Positions 1 to 8,414 of a stretch of 64,000 nt of DNA are shown piece by piece. The notes under the pieces are model-generated. The model was not told the DNA's origin. It worked only from the letters and a program-made list of their open reading frames with translations, and ran no database searches. The DNA comes from Nocardia rhizosphaerihabitans (GTDB lineage Bacteria > Actinomycetota > Actinomycetes > Mycobacteriales > Mycobacteriaceae): positions 496,001 through 560,000 of the forward strand of contig NZ_BMNE01000001.1 of NCBI RefSeq assembly GCF_014646295.1, read 5' to 3'. The translations under genes and the position numbers were made by a program. Each line of letters opens with the position of its first letter. Position 1 is the first letter of the stretch.

Positions 1-249
1 GGCGACGATGTGATCGCGCTGATCGCCGAGACCGAACGCACCGGCGCCGAGGCCGACGAGCTGGCCGCGGCCATCGGCGCCGCCGTCACCGCCCACCTCG
101 GGCTCACGGCGGTGCAGGTGCATCTGGTCGCGCCACGCAGCATCCCCCGCACCAGCAGCGGCAAGCTCCAGCGGCTGGCCGCCCGCGACCTGATCGGTGC
201 GGCGACGACGCCGCCCCGCTCGCCCCTGCGATCGAATGGGAGTGCCTAG
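1..249 (+). CDS. Acyl-AMP/acyl-CoA ligase, C-terminal end (partial)
   Basis: This is the last 82 codons of an adenylate-forming enzyme whose body lies before the window. It shows the C-terminal catalytic-lysine motif of the ANL superfamily, IPRTSSGKLQR, close to the end, where the lysine contacts the acyl-adenylate. Such enzymes activate a fatty acid as acyl-AMP and pass it to CoA or to an ACP. An ACP gene lies 1.3 kb downstream in the same operon, so loading of that ACP is the likely role (inference). The stop codon TAG (247-249) overlaps the next gene's GTG by one base. Confidence 0.8.
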   Translation, partial: GDDVIALIAETERTGAEADELAAAIGAAVTAHLGLTAVQVHLVAPRSIPRTSSGKLQRLAARDLIGAATTPPRSPLRSNGSA

Positions 250-1037
250 TGCACAGCTTTGATGTCTTCCGCCACTACGAACGCCTGCACTGGAAACTGA
301 GCGACCTCGACCTGGCCGCCGTCGACCCGGCGCTGGTCCGCCCGGAGTACATCACCCTCGCCAAGAGCGCGGCGATGGGCGAGTCCAATGTCATCGCGGC
401 CGTGCACGGGTTCCTCGACGAGTTCGTCGACGACTACGACTTCTCCACCTTCGCAGTCGTGTGGGGCTATCAGGAAGTGCAGCACCACTACGCTTTCCGG
501 TCCTGGCTGGGTGCCGTCGGGGAGGCCGTCGAGGATCGCGCGGTCGACGCGATGCGCGAGCCGTACGCGCCGGGCAGTACGCCTTCGGCGACGCTGGCCA
601 CCAACATCATCTCCGAGCTCACCGTCAACCACGTCTACCGCGCGGTGTCGAGCTGGGTCGGCGAACCGGTGCTCAAAGAGCTGCTGCTCAACGCCAGCCG
701 CGACGAGGCCGGGCACGCGCGCGAGTTCATCCACTACACCACCGAACGGCTGAAGAAGCGCCCTGAAGAACTGCCGTCGGTGCTGGAGACGCTCTACGTC
801 TACAGCTCCGAAGCCAAGATCAAGCACCCGGTGAGCACCTTCAAGGCCGGCATCGCCGAGCTGAGCGACCACGAGACCATCGACACCGGATTCGATCTGT
901 TCCTCGAGCAGGTCGCCGCCGAGGGCGAGCTGGAGGTGCTGCACGACAAGGTGCGCCGCACCTTCGCAGGCATCACCGGTCTCGACCTGTCCAGCAATGC
1001 GAAGGTGCGCCGCGCCCTCGCCGACGCCATCGCCTGA
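249..1037 (+). CDS. Ferritin-like diiron protein, acyl-ACP desaturase-like
   Basis: A 262-residue mostly helical protein with two iron-ligand EXXH motifs, EVQH (about residue 75) and EAGH in DEAGHARE (about residue 154). This is the four-helix-bundle diiron signature shared by soluble acyl-ACP desaturases and related oxygenases. The likely substrate is an acyl chain on the ACP encoded at 1579-1842 (inference from context). The GTG start at 249 overlaps the upstream stop, and the stop overlaps the next start at 1037, so translation is coupled. The first motif lacks the EE pair typical of classical desaturases, so the reaction could differ (hydroxylation, desaturation or chain cleavage). Function is not settled by sequence. 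Confidence 0.75.
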   Translation: MHSFDVFRHYERLHWKLSDLDLAAVDPALVRPEYITLAKSAAMGESNVIAAVHGFLDEFVDDYDFSTFAVVWGYQEVQHHYAFRSWLGAVGEAVEDRAVDAMREPYAPGSTPSATLATNIISELTVNHVYRAVSSWVGEPVLKELLLNASRDEAGHAREFIHYTTERLKKRPEELPSVLETLYVYSSEAKIKHPVSTFKAGIAELSDHETIDTGFDLFLEQVAAEGELEVLHDKVRRTFAGITGLDLSSNAKVRRALADAIA

Positions 1038-1582
1038 TGACTGCCGTCGAGCAGCCGGGCGCCGTGCAGGTGCCGTGGTCGGTGATTCCCGACTACCACT
1101 GCTTCGGCTGTTCCCCGCACAATGCCACCGGCCTGCGCCTGCGCTTCACCCCGCGCGCCGACGGTGCGCTGGTGGCCGCGTTCCGGCTCGGGCGCGCGTT
1201 CGAGTCCTATCCCGGTGTGGTGCACGGCGGCCTGATCGGCGTCGTATGCGACGAGGTGATGGGCAACCTGATCGTGCTGGCCCGCAATGTCCCCGCCTTC
1301 ACCGTCTCCCAGCGCACCCGCTTCCTCACGCCGCTGCTGATCGATCGTGAATACCGCTGTGTGGCAACGCTGCCACCCGAACGCGGCGACGGCCCGATCC
1401 AGGCGCACGCCGAGATCCTCGATGCCGACGACGCGGTGTGCGCGTCGTCGACGGCGACGTATCAGCCGTTCGACCTGCACGCCGTCCGCGACCAGCTGAC
1501 CCTCGACGACGACGAAGTCGCCCTCCTCGACCACGCCCTGTCCACGGCGAACACCCTCTCCCCGAACGGAGCCCGGCCATGA
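1037..1582 (+). CDS. PaaI/hotdog-fold thioesterase
   Basis: A 181-residue single hotdog-fold domain with the conserved VVHGG turn (about residue 57) found in PaaI-type acyl thioesterases. A CFGCSPHNATGLRL N-terminal motif is typical of thioesterases that act on CoA or ACP thioesters. In this operon it probably releases a finished acyl chain from the ACP encoded immediately downstream, whose ATG overlaps this stop (ATGA, 1579-1582). A proofreading role is an alternative. The C-terminal 35 residues run past the usual fold and are of unknown use. Confidence 0.8.
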   Translation: MTAVEQPGAVQVPWSVIPDYHCFGCSPHNATGLRLRFTPRADGALVAAFRLGRAFESYPGVVHGGLIGVVCDEVMGNLIVLARNVPAFTVSQRTRFLTPLLIDREYRCVATLPPERGDGPIQAHAEILDADDAVCASSTATYQPFDLHAVRDQLTLDDDEVALLDHALSTANTLSPNGARP

Positions 1583-1842
1583 CCACCACCTCTGCCGACA
1601 CCATCCTGCGCACGGTCACCGAGATCGCGATCACCGAGACCGGCCTGACCGCCGCCGACCTGACCCCCGACGCCGACCTGCGCGCCATGGCGGGCGTGGA
1701 CTCGGTGCGGGTGCTGCGGATGATCGCCCGCATCGAGCGCACCTTCGACATCGAACTCGAAGACGAGGATGTCTTCGGGATGTCGACCCTGGCCGAGGTG
1801 ACGGCCGTCGTGGAGCGGTCCGTGCGTGAGGCGTCCGCATGA
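1579..1842 (+). CDS. Acyl carrier protein
   Basis: An 87-residue acidic helical protein of normal ACP length. GVDSVRVLRM holds the serine that would receive the 4'-phosphopantetheine arm (DSV instead of the usual DSL). It carries the acyl substrate for the ligase, diiron enzymes, methyltransferase and thioesterase of the same operon (inference). The ATG at 1579 overlaps the thioesterase stop. No phosphopantetheinyl transferase is encoded in the window, so a genomic one must serve. Confidence 0.88.
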   Translation: MTTTSADTILRTVTEIAITETGLTAADLTPDADLRAMAGVDSVRVLRMIARIERTFDIELEDEDVFGMSTLAEVTAVVERSVREASA

Positions 1843-1919
1843 CCGCGTCAGGGCACGGAGGCGGCAGCTTGCGTAACCACGGAGTGCCCCGCGGGCATGC
1901 GCAGGAGGAGACAGCATGA
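1839..1919 (+). other. 26-codon micro-ORF bridging ACP and methyltransferase
   Basis: An ATG at 1839 overlaps the ACP stop, and its TGA at 1917-1919 overlaps the ATG of the next gene, giving ATGA at both ends. It would encode a 26-residue Gly/His-rich peptide beginning MTASGHGGGS. The strong AGGAGGAG ribosome site of the methyltransferase lies inside it. It may be a coupling ORF that carries ribosomes across the gap, the scar of a lost gene, or chance. Its composition does not resemble any family I recognise. Confidence 0.3.
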
Positions 1920-2749
1920 CCGTCGTCGCGGATACCAACCAGCACTACGATCTCGATCCCGACATCTTCGGGCAGTTCCTCGACCCGCTGCGCAAGTACA
2001 GTTCGGCGCTCTACGAATCCGACAGCGACACACTGGAACTGGCGCAGCGCAACAAGCTGCGGTTCGTCGCCGAGCGGCTCGGGCTGCGCGGCGGCGAGCA
2101 GCTGCTCGATGTGGGCTGCGGCTGGGGTTCGCTGATCCTGTACATGGCCGGTGAGCTGGGCTGCCGAACGCTCGGCGTCAGCCCGGCGCCGCGCCAGCAC
2201 GACTACATCGCCGAGCAGGCGGCCGCGCGCGGCGTTGCCGATCTGGTCAGCACCCGGGTCGGGCATTTCGAGCAGCTCGACCTGCCCGCCCGCGGCTTCG
2301 ACGCCGTCACGCTGCTGGGGTCGATCGTGCACATGCCCGACCCCGACGACGTGTTCCGCCGTGCGCGCGCCGTGCTGCGCCGGGGCGGCACGCTGTACGT
2401 GTCGGAAAGTTGCTTCCGAAACAGGGCCACCCGCACCGCGTTCGACGATCGCGACGGCACCGGCTTCGTCCGCGAGGACATCTTCGGTTTCGGCGAGCTG
2501 CGTCCGCTCTCGGAACTGATCGCCGCCGCCGAGAACGCCGGCTTGTCGGTGATCTCGGTCGACGATCTGACCGAGCACTACCGGCGCACGATCGAGGACT
2601 GGATCGGCAATGTCGACGCCGCCGCCGAGCGCATCGACGCACACGGCCCGGGGCTGGCCGCCAAGCTGCGCCACTATCTCGAGATCGCCAACGCGGGCTG
2701 GGGCTACACGACCAAGCATTACGCGCTGGTCTGCCGGAATGCCAGGTAG
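1916..2749 (+). CDS. SAM-dependent methyltransferase, cyclopropane-fatty-acid-synthase-like
   Basis: A 277-residue class I methyltransferase with the SAM-binding motif LLDVGCGWGSL (about residues 62-72). The N-terminal layout (NQHYDLDPDIFGQFLD) and the GCGWG form are those of the mycolic-acid and cyclopropane synthase family, which add a methyl or methylene to a double bond of an acyl chain. It starts at 1916 behind AGGAGG. Next to an acyl-ACP desaturase it fits a desaturate-then-methylate sequence on a lipid chain (inference). At 277 residues it is slightly shorter than typical CmaA/PcaA proteins, so a non-cyclopropane product is possible. Confidence 0.75.
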   Translation: MTVVADTNQHYDLDPDIFGQFLDPLRKYSSALYESDSDTLELAQRNKLRFVAERLGLRGGEQLLDVGCGWGSLILYMAGELGCRTLGVSPAPRQHDYIAEQAAARGVADLVSTRVGHFEQLDLPARGFDAVTLLGSIVHMPDPDDVFRRARAVLRRGGTLYVSESCFRNRATRTAFDDRDGTGFVREDIFGFGELRPLSELIAAAENAGLSVISVDDLTEHYRRTIEDWIGNVDAAAERIDAHGPGLAAKLRHYLEIANAGWGYTTKHYALVCRNAR

Positions 2750-2752
2750 GAC

Positions 2753-3595
2753 ATGATCACCACACCGGGACTGCTGCCCGTCGGTGACCTGGTCGCGGCC
2801 GTCGACGGCTTCCTGGCCGCCTCCCCCGCGACCCGCGCCTGGGACGTGGAGACCGCCTTCGACTGGGCCGCCGCCGACGCGGGCAGGCTCACCGAGGGGC
2901 AGCGCTCCGCCGTCCAGTTCGTCACCCTCATCGAGGACCATCTGCCCGGCTACTTCGACGTCTACCACCGGCATTTCCCCGTCGACGACAGCGTGGATCT
3001 GCCGACCTTCGAACACAATCGGGAGCTCTACCACTTCACGGTGCGCTGGGCGCTCGAGGAGGACACGCACGCCAGGGCACTGGCCCGCTACCAGGAGGCA
3101 GCCGGCATCGCCGACCGCGACACGCTGCGGTCGGAACTCGCGGTCGAGGGCCACAAACCGTTCGACCTGCCCTACGACCATCCCGTCCAGTTCTTCGCCT
3201 ACGCCCTGGTGCAGGAGAAGGCGACGCAGATCTACTACCAGCAGTTGCGGGACGTGGTCGCCGATCCCGTGCTGGCGGCGGTGCTCACCCGGTTGTCGCG
3301 TGACGAAGCACGGCATTTCAGCTTCATGGCCGACGTGGTGACCCGGTACCTGCGCCACGACGGTGACGCGGTGGTGGCGCCGATCCGCGATGTCGTCGCC
3401 AATTTCCGGATGCCACTGTCGGATACGTTGCGCGGCTACTGGCGGTGGGCATTGCGGATCGCCGATGTCGCCGACTACGACCACACCGCCGCCTACGAAC
3501 ACCTGGTGAAGGTGATCGACCGCGCGGTCGACGCCCGCACCGAGCCGGTCGACGAGCTCGTGGCCTTCGTCGACAGCTGCCGCACCCTGGCCTGA
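2753..3595 (+). CDS. Acyl-ACP desaturase (soluble diiron)
   Basis: A 280-residue protein of the stearoyl-ACP desaturase family (DesA1/DesA2 type in actinomycetes). The two iron-binding motifs are clear: EEDTHA (about residue 102) and DEARHF (about residue 184). These soluble enzymes place a double bond in an acyl chain carried by ACP, using O2 and reduced ferredoxin. The ATG lies three bases after the methyltransferase stop, so it closes the operon. A strong inverted-repeat terminator follows. It is the second diiron enzyme in the unit. Confidence 0.85.
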   Translation: MITTPGLLPVGDLVAAVDGFLAASPATRAWDVETAFDWAAADAGRLTEGQRSAVQFVTLIEDHLPGYFDVYHRHFPVDDSVDLPTFEHNRELYHFTVRWALEEDTHARALARYQEAAGIADRDTLRSELAVEGHKPFDLPYDHPVQFFAYALVQEKATQIYYQQLRDVVADPVLAAVLTRLSRDEARHFSFMADVVTRYLRHDGDAVVAPIRDVVANFRMPLSDTLRGYWRWALRIADVADYDHTAAYEHLVKVIDRAVDARTEPVDELVAFVDSCRTLA

Positions 3596-3602
3596 GCCCA
3601 CA

Positions 3603-3651
3603 CGACAGCGGCCCCTTCTCCGGGAAGTCCACGGAGAGGGGGCCGGTGTCG
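3603..3651. terminator. Bidirectional terminator
   Basis: Long imperfect inverted repeat, about 20 bp per arm (3603-3622 and 3632-3651) with a 9-base loop, lying between two convergent genes (stops at 3595 and 3657). GC-rich stem without a long T tract, as is common in actinomycetes. Confidence 0.75.
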
Positions 3652-3656
3652 TTGTG

Positions 3657-4118
3657 TCAGTTGCCCTGGGCCAGCACGAGAATCGTGGTGGTGCCGTGGG
3701 CGATCAGCTTGCCCGCGGCGTCGGTGATCCGCCCTTCGGCGGTGGCGGTGCGCCTGCCGACGTGCACGGCGGTGGCGTCGCAGGTGAGCCTGCTGCCGTC
3801 GAGGGTCACCGCGCGGATGAAGTTCACCTTCAGTTCGAGCGTCGTGTACGCGACACCGTCACCGAGTTCGGTGAACACCGCGCTGCCCATGGCGGTGTCC
3901 ATGAGGGTGGCCAGCACGCCGCCGTGCACCGTGAACATCGCGTTGATGGTCGCCGGATTCGGGTCGAGATAATACCGTGTGCGCCCCTTCGACGCGCTGT
4001 CCAGCCGAATACCCAGCGAATCGCCGACGCCCAGTTTTTCCTGCAGCCCGCGCTCGAATACCGCGGTCAATTCGGCGACCCGCCGGTCGGCGGTCGCGTC
4101 GATTTCGGTACTTGTCAT
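3657..4118 (-). CDS. PaaI-family hotdog thioesterase
   Basis: A 153-residue single hotdog domain with the FTVHGGVLATLMDTAMG segment characteristic of PaaI-type acyl-CoA thioesterases. The ATG at 4118 is chosen because GGGAGG precedes it by about 8 bases; an upstream in-frame start would add 36 unconserved-looking residues. It is divergent from the P450 gene across a 153-bp promoter region and is probably a stand-alone acyl-CoA hydrolase. The substrate cannot be told from sequence. Confidence 0.82.
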   Translation of the reverse strand: MTSTEIDATADRRVAELTAVFERGLQEKLGVGDSLGIRLDSASKGRTRYYLDPNPATINAMFTVHGGVLATLMDTAMGSAVFTELGDGVAYTTLELKVNFIRAVTLDGSRLTCDATAVHVGRRTATAEGRITDAAGKLIAHGTTTILVLAQGN

Positions 4119-4271
4119 GGTTTTCCTCCCTGCGGACGATTCCTCCGGCATTCGATCAGCACAGGGTGAATTCCGTCTTGCCACAGGACATTCCATCTTG
4201 AGCTCCGATCGGCTGATCGGGATCACGCGACGTGGGTGTGTCGTTCACCGGGCGCGGGTACCGTCGGTCAG

Positions 4272-5489
4272 ATGGCCGACACCACCGCTGCTGCCCGCGT
4301 CGAGTCCATCGGCGCCGACTTCTTCGACGATCCGCACGCCCACTACCGGCGCTGGCGCGCCGCGGGCCCGGTCCATCGGGTCCGTTTCCCCGACGACGTC
4401 GTCCGCTGGGTGGTCGTCGGCTACGCCGAAGCCAGGGTGGCACTGGCCGATCCTCGGCTGCGCAAGGACATGGCCACCGCCGCCGCGATCCTCGACGGCA
4501 AGCGCACCGCCCCGACCGATCCGAATGCGCTGGCGCTGCTCACCCACATGCTCAGCACCGATCCGCCGGGTCACACCCGCCTGCGCAAACTGGTGAACAA
4601 AGCGTTCACGACCCGTCAGGTCGCCGCCCTGCGCCCCCGGATCGAGCAGATCACCGCGGAGTTGCTCGACGCGATGGCAGGCGCCGACGAAGTCGACCTG
4701 ATGGACGCCTTCGCCAATCCGCTTCCGGTGACGGTGATCTGCGAACTGCTCGGCGTCCCGTTCGACGATCGCGACGACTTCCAGACCTGGACCAGGGCCC
4801 TGGTCGGTGTCGTCGGCGAGGAAGAACACCGGCCCGCCGCCGCGGCCGCGATGGCCGAATACCTCTCGGAGCTGGTGCGCGCCAAGCAAACCCAGCCCGC
4901 CCACGATCTGCTCTCGGAGCTGGTGCTCGCCGACGACGACGGCGACCGGCTCACCGATCCCGAACTGGTGGCGATGGCGTTCCTGCTGCTGGTCGCCGGG
5001 CACGAGACCACGGTCAATCTCATCGGCAACGGCGTCAACGCGCTGCTGCGCCACCCCGATCAGTGGCAGGCCCTGTGCGCCGACCCCACCGGCATCCCCG
5101 CGGCGATCGAGGAGTTCCTGCGCTTCGACGGCCCCGTCGACATGGCCACCGTGCGCTACACCGACGAACCGGTCACCCTGGGCGGCACCGAGATTCCCGC
5201 CGGCGAACTCGTCTACGTCGCCCTGGCCGCCGCCAACCGCGACCCCGCCCGCTTCACCGACCCCGAGGCCCTCACCACCGACGGCCACCCCACCGGCCAC
5301 CTGGCCTTCGGCCACGGCATCCACTTCTGCGTCGGCGCTCCCCTGGCCCGTCTCGAAGCCGAGATCGCCTTCACCGCCCTGCTCCGCCGCTTCCCCGGCC
5401 TGCGCCTGGCCGAATCCGCCACCACCGTCCGCTGGCAGACCAGCACCCTCATCCGCGGTCTGCTCGAACTCCCGGTCCGCGTGCGCTGA
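4272..5489 (+). CDS. Cytochrome P450
   Basis: A 405-residue soluble bacterial P450. It has the oxygen-binding I-helix motif AGHETT, an EEFLRFDGP/ExxR region and the haem-binding loop FGHGIHFCVGAPLAR with the thiolate Cys353. The family uses ferredoxin and ferredoxin reductase to hydroxylate hydrophobic substrates; no dedicated ferredoxin gene is adjacent. The ATG at 4272 gives the usual length; an upstream in-frame start at 4236 adds 12 residues without support. The gene is convergent with the DUF2797 gene (14-bp gap). Confidence 0.9.
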   Translation: MADTTAAARVESIGADFFDDPHAHYRRWRAAGPVHRVRFPDDVVRWVVVGYAEARVALADPRLRKDMATAAAILDGKRTAPTDPNALALLTHMLSTDPPGHTRLRKLVNKAFTTRQVAALRPRIEQITAELLDAMAGADEVDLMDAFANPLPVTVICELLGVPFDDRDDFQTWTRALVGVVGEEEHRPAAAAAMAEYLSELVRAKQTQPAHDLLSELVLADDDGDRLTDPELVAMAFLLLVAGHETTVNLIGNGVNALLRHPDQWQALCADPTGIPAAIEEFLRFDGPVDMATVRYTDEPVTLGGTEIPAGELVYVALAAANRDPARFTDPEALTTDGHPTGHLAFGHGIHFCVGAPLARLEAEIAFTALLRRFPGLRLAESATTVRWQTSTLIRGLLELPVRVR

Positions 5490-5503
5490 ACCGTGTCACC
5501 GGC

Positions 5504-6421
5504 TCAGAAGAGGCTGGTCTGGGCGGGTCGTGGCGCCGCGGTGATCGCGGCGTCGAGTTCGATCCGGCGGCCGATGAGCCGGGTGTCGTTGACCAGCACC
5601 AGTTCACCGGCACCCGCTTCGTCCACGCAGGCGATGGTGTGCCCGTGCGCGGTGACCGCGTCGAGGACGTATTCGCCGGAGTCCTCGGTGAATTCGGTGG
5701 CGTCCGGGAAGCGGCCACGCGCGAGGATCGTGGCGTAGAAGTCGCGGCCACCGGACCACACGGTGTCGGTGCGGGTGATGTCGGCGGGCAGCGCGCCCGC
5801 GGCGTGCTCGGCCGCGTCGGCGACGGCGGCCTCGAGGGCCGACCACGGCCGCAGCGGTTTGGTCAGGATGCGGGTCTTCGTGACACCGGCGACCGCCTGC
5901 CGCAGCCCGGCCCGCTCCGACACCACCCGCTCGAGCTCGCGCACATGCAACCCGTCCGGCGAATCGGTGATGAATCGCGCCACCAGCGCGCCCTGTTCGA
6001 AGAGCCGGCGCTGCCGCCGCGACGCCGAGGCCGTCCCGACCTTCGCCATCCCGTCACCGAAATACGCGACATACAGGTGATGCGGCTGCGCCACATAGTC
6101 ACGGACCTGCTCGGGCAACGCCGTGAGCGGACCCCGATGACTGTGCACCGCCGACCACCCCTCCGTGATCCGGCACTGCGCACACTGCTTGCCGCTGTCG
6201 ACCCGCGCCCGCCGCGGACACGCCTGCCGCCCCCGCCGCCCGCCACCGAACCCGTGATACCCGAGACAGAACCGACCCGGCTCGCTGACCCGGAACGCCA
6301 GCCGGGTACCGATGCCGGGCAGGGACTCGGTACTGCCGTCCGCCCGAATCAGCTCGTAGCACCACCGCCCCTGCTCATCCCAGCGTGTCCCGCAATACAG
6401 GGCGGTGGAGGTCGCGCTCAT
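5504..6421 (-). CDS. DUF2797-domain protein
   Basis: A 305-residue protein with the hallmark CPRRARVDSGKQCAQC cysteine cluster (about residues 68-83) and a following YVAYFGDGMAKVGTASASR segment reminiscent of a GIY-YIG-like core. This pattern defines the DUF2797 family, whose function is unknown to me. The paired cysteines suggest metal binding. It is transcribed alone; a strong hairpin lies between its start and the next minus-strand gene. Confidence 0.75.
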   Translation of the reverse strand: MSATSTALYCGTRWDEQGRWCYELIRADGSTESLPGIGTRLAFRVSEPGRFCLGYHGFGGGRRGRQACPRRARVDSGKQCAQCRITEGWSAVHSHRGPLTALPEQVRDYVAQPHHLYVAYFGDGMAKVGTASASRRQRRLFEQGALVARFITDSPDGLHVRELERVVSERAGLRQAVAGVTKTRILTKPLRPWSALEAAVADAAEHAAGALPADITRTDTVWSGGRDFYATILARGRFPDATEFTEDSGEYVLDAVTAHGHTIACVDEAGAGELVLVNDTRLIGRRIELDAAITAAPRPAQTSLF

Positions 6422-6472
6422 CCGTCGAACCTACTGAACGCGCACCGGCGCCCACCGCCCGGACGACGGAAA

Positions 6473-6504
6473 GACCCCGCCCGATCGGATGATCGGACGG
6501 GGTC
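6473..6504. terminator. Hairpin terminator
   Basis: 14-bp inverted repeat with one mismatch (6473-6486 / 6491-6504) and a GGAT loop. It lies just after the stop of the secreted glycine-rich protein gene (minus strand), so it most likely ends that transcript. Confidence 0.75.
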
Positions 6505-6545
6505 GGGTGTCCCCCGGCGCTCTAAACCGGGTCTTCGCCCACCTT

Positions 6546-7247
6546 CTACTTGGCCGGTGCGTTGAACGGCTGGTTGATGGTGGTGAAGTACTGGATGGCC
6601 GCGCCGATCGCGAACGGGGCGGTCACGAAGATCTGACCGGCGATGGCGCCGACCGGACCGACGAGCAGCGCGCCTGCGATGCAGCCGACGGCGGCGGCGG
6701 GCAGGAAGGGGCCGAGCAGACCGACGATGGTGCCCAGGGCGACCGTGCCGGCGAGGACGCCGCCGAGGACGCAACCGACGGCGGCGCCACCGAGGCCACC
6801 GACCAGGGTGCCGATGCTGGCGCCCATGGAGATGGTGCTGGTCAGACGGCTCCAGGCCGCGACCTCACGGTCGTACTCGCTCTTCCAGGGCGCCTTGTCC
6901 TCGTAGGGCAGGGCGACCGGCTTGTAGACGGCCTTCGACACGTCGAGCTGCGGAGTCAGGGTCGCGGTGGTGCCCGCGATCTCGGCCGCGATCGGCAGTT
7001 CGAAGTCGTCCAGACGGAAGGTCAGCGGGGTGGCCGCGATCGTGGTGCCGTTGGGGGCCTTCAGCTTGAAAGCGCCCTCTTCCACGACCATCGAGCCCGC
7101 ATCGGTGGTGATGACGGACTTGCCGGCCACTTCCTGCGCGGTGAAGTTCACCGGCGCATCGGCGTCCGCGGAAGCCGAACCGGTGGCGCCGGCGGTGATG
7201 CCGATCGCGACGGCGAGCATGGCCGCAGCCGCAGCAGATTTCCTCAT
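6546..7247 (-). CDS. Secreted glycine-zipper-like protein of unknown function
   Basis: A 233-residue protein with an N-terminal signal peptide (MRKSAAAAAML..., cleavage near ASADA). A beta-rich region of about 100 residues follows, then a C-terminal stretch of repeated small-residue hydrophobic segments (GASIGTLVGGLGGAAVG, GGVLAGTVALG, GALLVGPVGAIAG) that resembles a glycine-zipper membrane region. Two cysteines lie in the hydrophobic part. The start at 7247 has GAGAGGAAG upstream. It is probably exported and inserted in or attached to the cell envelope. I recognise no enzymatic motif. Confidence 0.65.
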   Translation of the reverse strand: MRKSAAAAAMLAVAIGITAGATGSASADADAPVNFTAQEVAGKSVITTDAGSMVVEEGAFKLKAPNGTTIAATPLTFRLDDFELPIAAEIAGTTATLTPQLDVSKAVYKPVALPYEDKAPWKSEYDREVAAWSRLTSTISMGASIGTLVGGLGGAAVGCVLGGVLAGTVALGTIVGLLGPFLPAAAVGCIAGALLVGPVGAIAGQIFVTAPFAIGAAIQYFTTINQPFNAPAK

Positions 7248-7333
7248 CGTGTATTTCTTCCTCTCACATTCCCGGACGGGAATCGGCGCGTCCGATACGC
7301 GCACGTTCTTGGGACGCCGATTCCGCGACGCGC

Positions 7334-8269
7334 TCACAGGTCGAGAACCAGCACGCCGGAGCGGGCACGCGAGACGCAGAGCATCATCGTCGCGCCGCTG
7401 TCGCGCTCCTCTGCGGTGAGCAGCGAATCGCGGTGCTCCACCTCGCCGTCGAGCACCGGGGTCTCGCAACTGCCGCAGGTGCCCTCGCGACACGAGGTGA
7501 TCACCGAGATGCCCGCGGATTCGAGGACGTCGACGATGGAGCGGTCGGCGGCGACCCGCAGGGTGCGCCCGGTCTGCGCCAGCCGGACCTCGAAGGCCTC
7601 GTCGGTTCCGGTGCGCTCGACCGGCCGCGGCACGAAACGTTCCGTGCGCACGGTGACGCCCTGCCGTGCGCCCTCGGCTTCGACGGCGGCCAGCAGCGGT
7701 TCCGGTCCGCAGCAGTACACGGTCGCCGCCGGCCGTGCGGCCAGGATCTCCGCCACCGGTAGCAGCCCCGACTCGTTCTGCGGCACCAGCCGCACCTGCG
7801 GGTAACGCTCGGTGAGCGCGTCGGCGAAGGCCATGTGCGCCGTGGTGCGCGCACCGTAGTGCAGCGTCCAGTGCGCGCCCGCCTGCTCGGCGGCGGCGAT
7901 CATCGGCAGGATCGGGGTGATCCCGATCCCGCCCGCCACGAACGTGTACTCCGCGGCATCGGCCAGCTCGAAGTTGTTGCGGGGCACCGAGACCGACAGC
8001 GTGGTGCCGGGCAGGGCGGTCCGGAACAGATGCGCCGACCCACCACGACCCGCGGGTTCATGCAGAACGGCGATCCGCCACCGGTCCCGCTCGGCGGGAT
8101 CGCCGCACAGCGAGTACTGGCGGACCCCGGCGGAGCCTGCCGCGACATCGATGTGCGCACCCGGCGTCCACGCGGGCAGATCGCCACCGTCGACCGCGGC
8201 GAGCACCAGGGCGAATACCGCATCGGCTTCGTCGGTGCGCTCGATCACCCGCACCCTCACGTCGGTCAT
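7334..8269 (-). CDS. PDR/VanB-family oxidoreductase (FMN, NADH, 2Fe-2S reductase)
   Basis: A 311-residue phthalate-dioxygenase-reductase type protein. In order: flavin-binding barrel (RQYSLCGDP, about residue 55), NAD-binding domain (GGIGITPILPMI; YCCGPEPLL) and a C-terminal plant-type 2Fe-2S ferredoxin domain with CREGTCGSCETPVLDG and a final CVSRA cysteine. It passes electrons from NAD(P)H to an oxygenase partner. No Rieske oxygenase is adjacent, so the partner is elsewhere; the nearby P450 is only a guess. The start at 8269 is preferred over 8275 because GAGGGG sits 6 bases upstream. Confidence 0.88.
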   Translation of the reverse strand: MTDVRVRVIERTDEADAVFALVLAAVDGGDLPAWTPGAHIDVAAGSAGVRQYSLCGDPAERDRWRIAVLHEPAGRGGSAHLFRTALPGTTLSVSVPRNNFELADAAEYTFVAGGIGITPILPMIAAAEQAGAHWTLHYGARTTAHMAFADALTERYPQVRLVPQNESGLLPVAEILAARPAATVYCCGPEPLLAAVEAEGARQGVTVRTERFVPRPVERTGTDEAFEVRLAQTGRTLRVAADRSIVDVLESAGISVITSCREGTCGSCETPVLDGEVEHRDSLLTAEERDSGATMMLCVSRARSGVLVLDL

Positions 8270-8414
8270 GCCCATCCCCTCGGCGGAATCATTGTCGAGA
8301 TCACCGTGCTGCACGCCCGGCGAGTGCGCCGCCGGGGCGTGGCGAGTCGATTGGACCGATCGACATTCACTATCGCCCCGGCTCCCGACGCGCGCCCCGC
8401 CCGAGACTGGCGAC

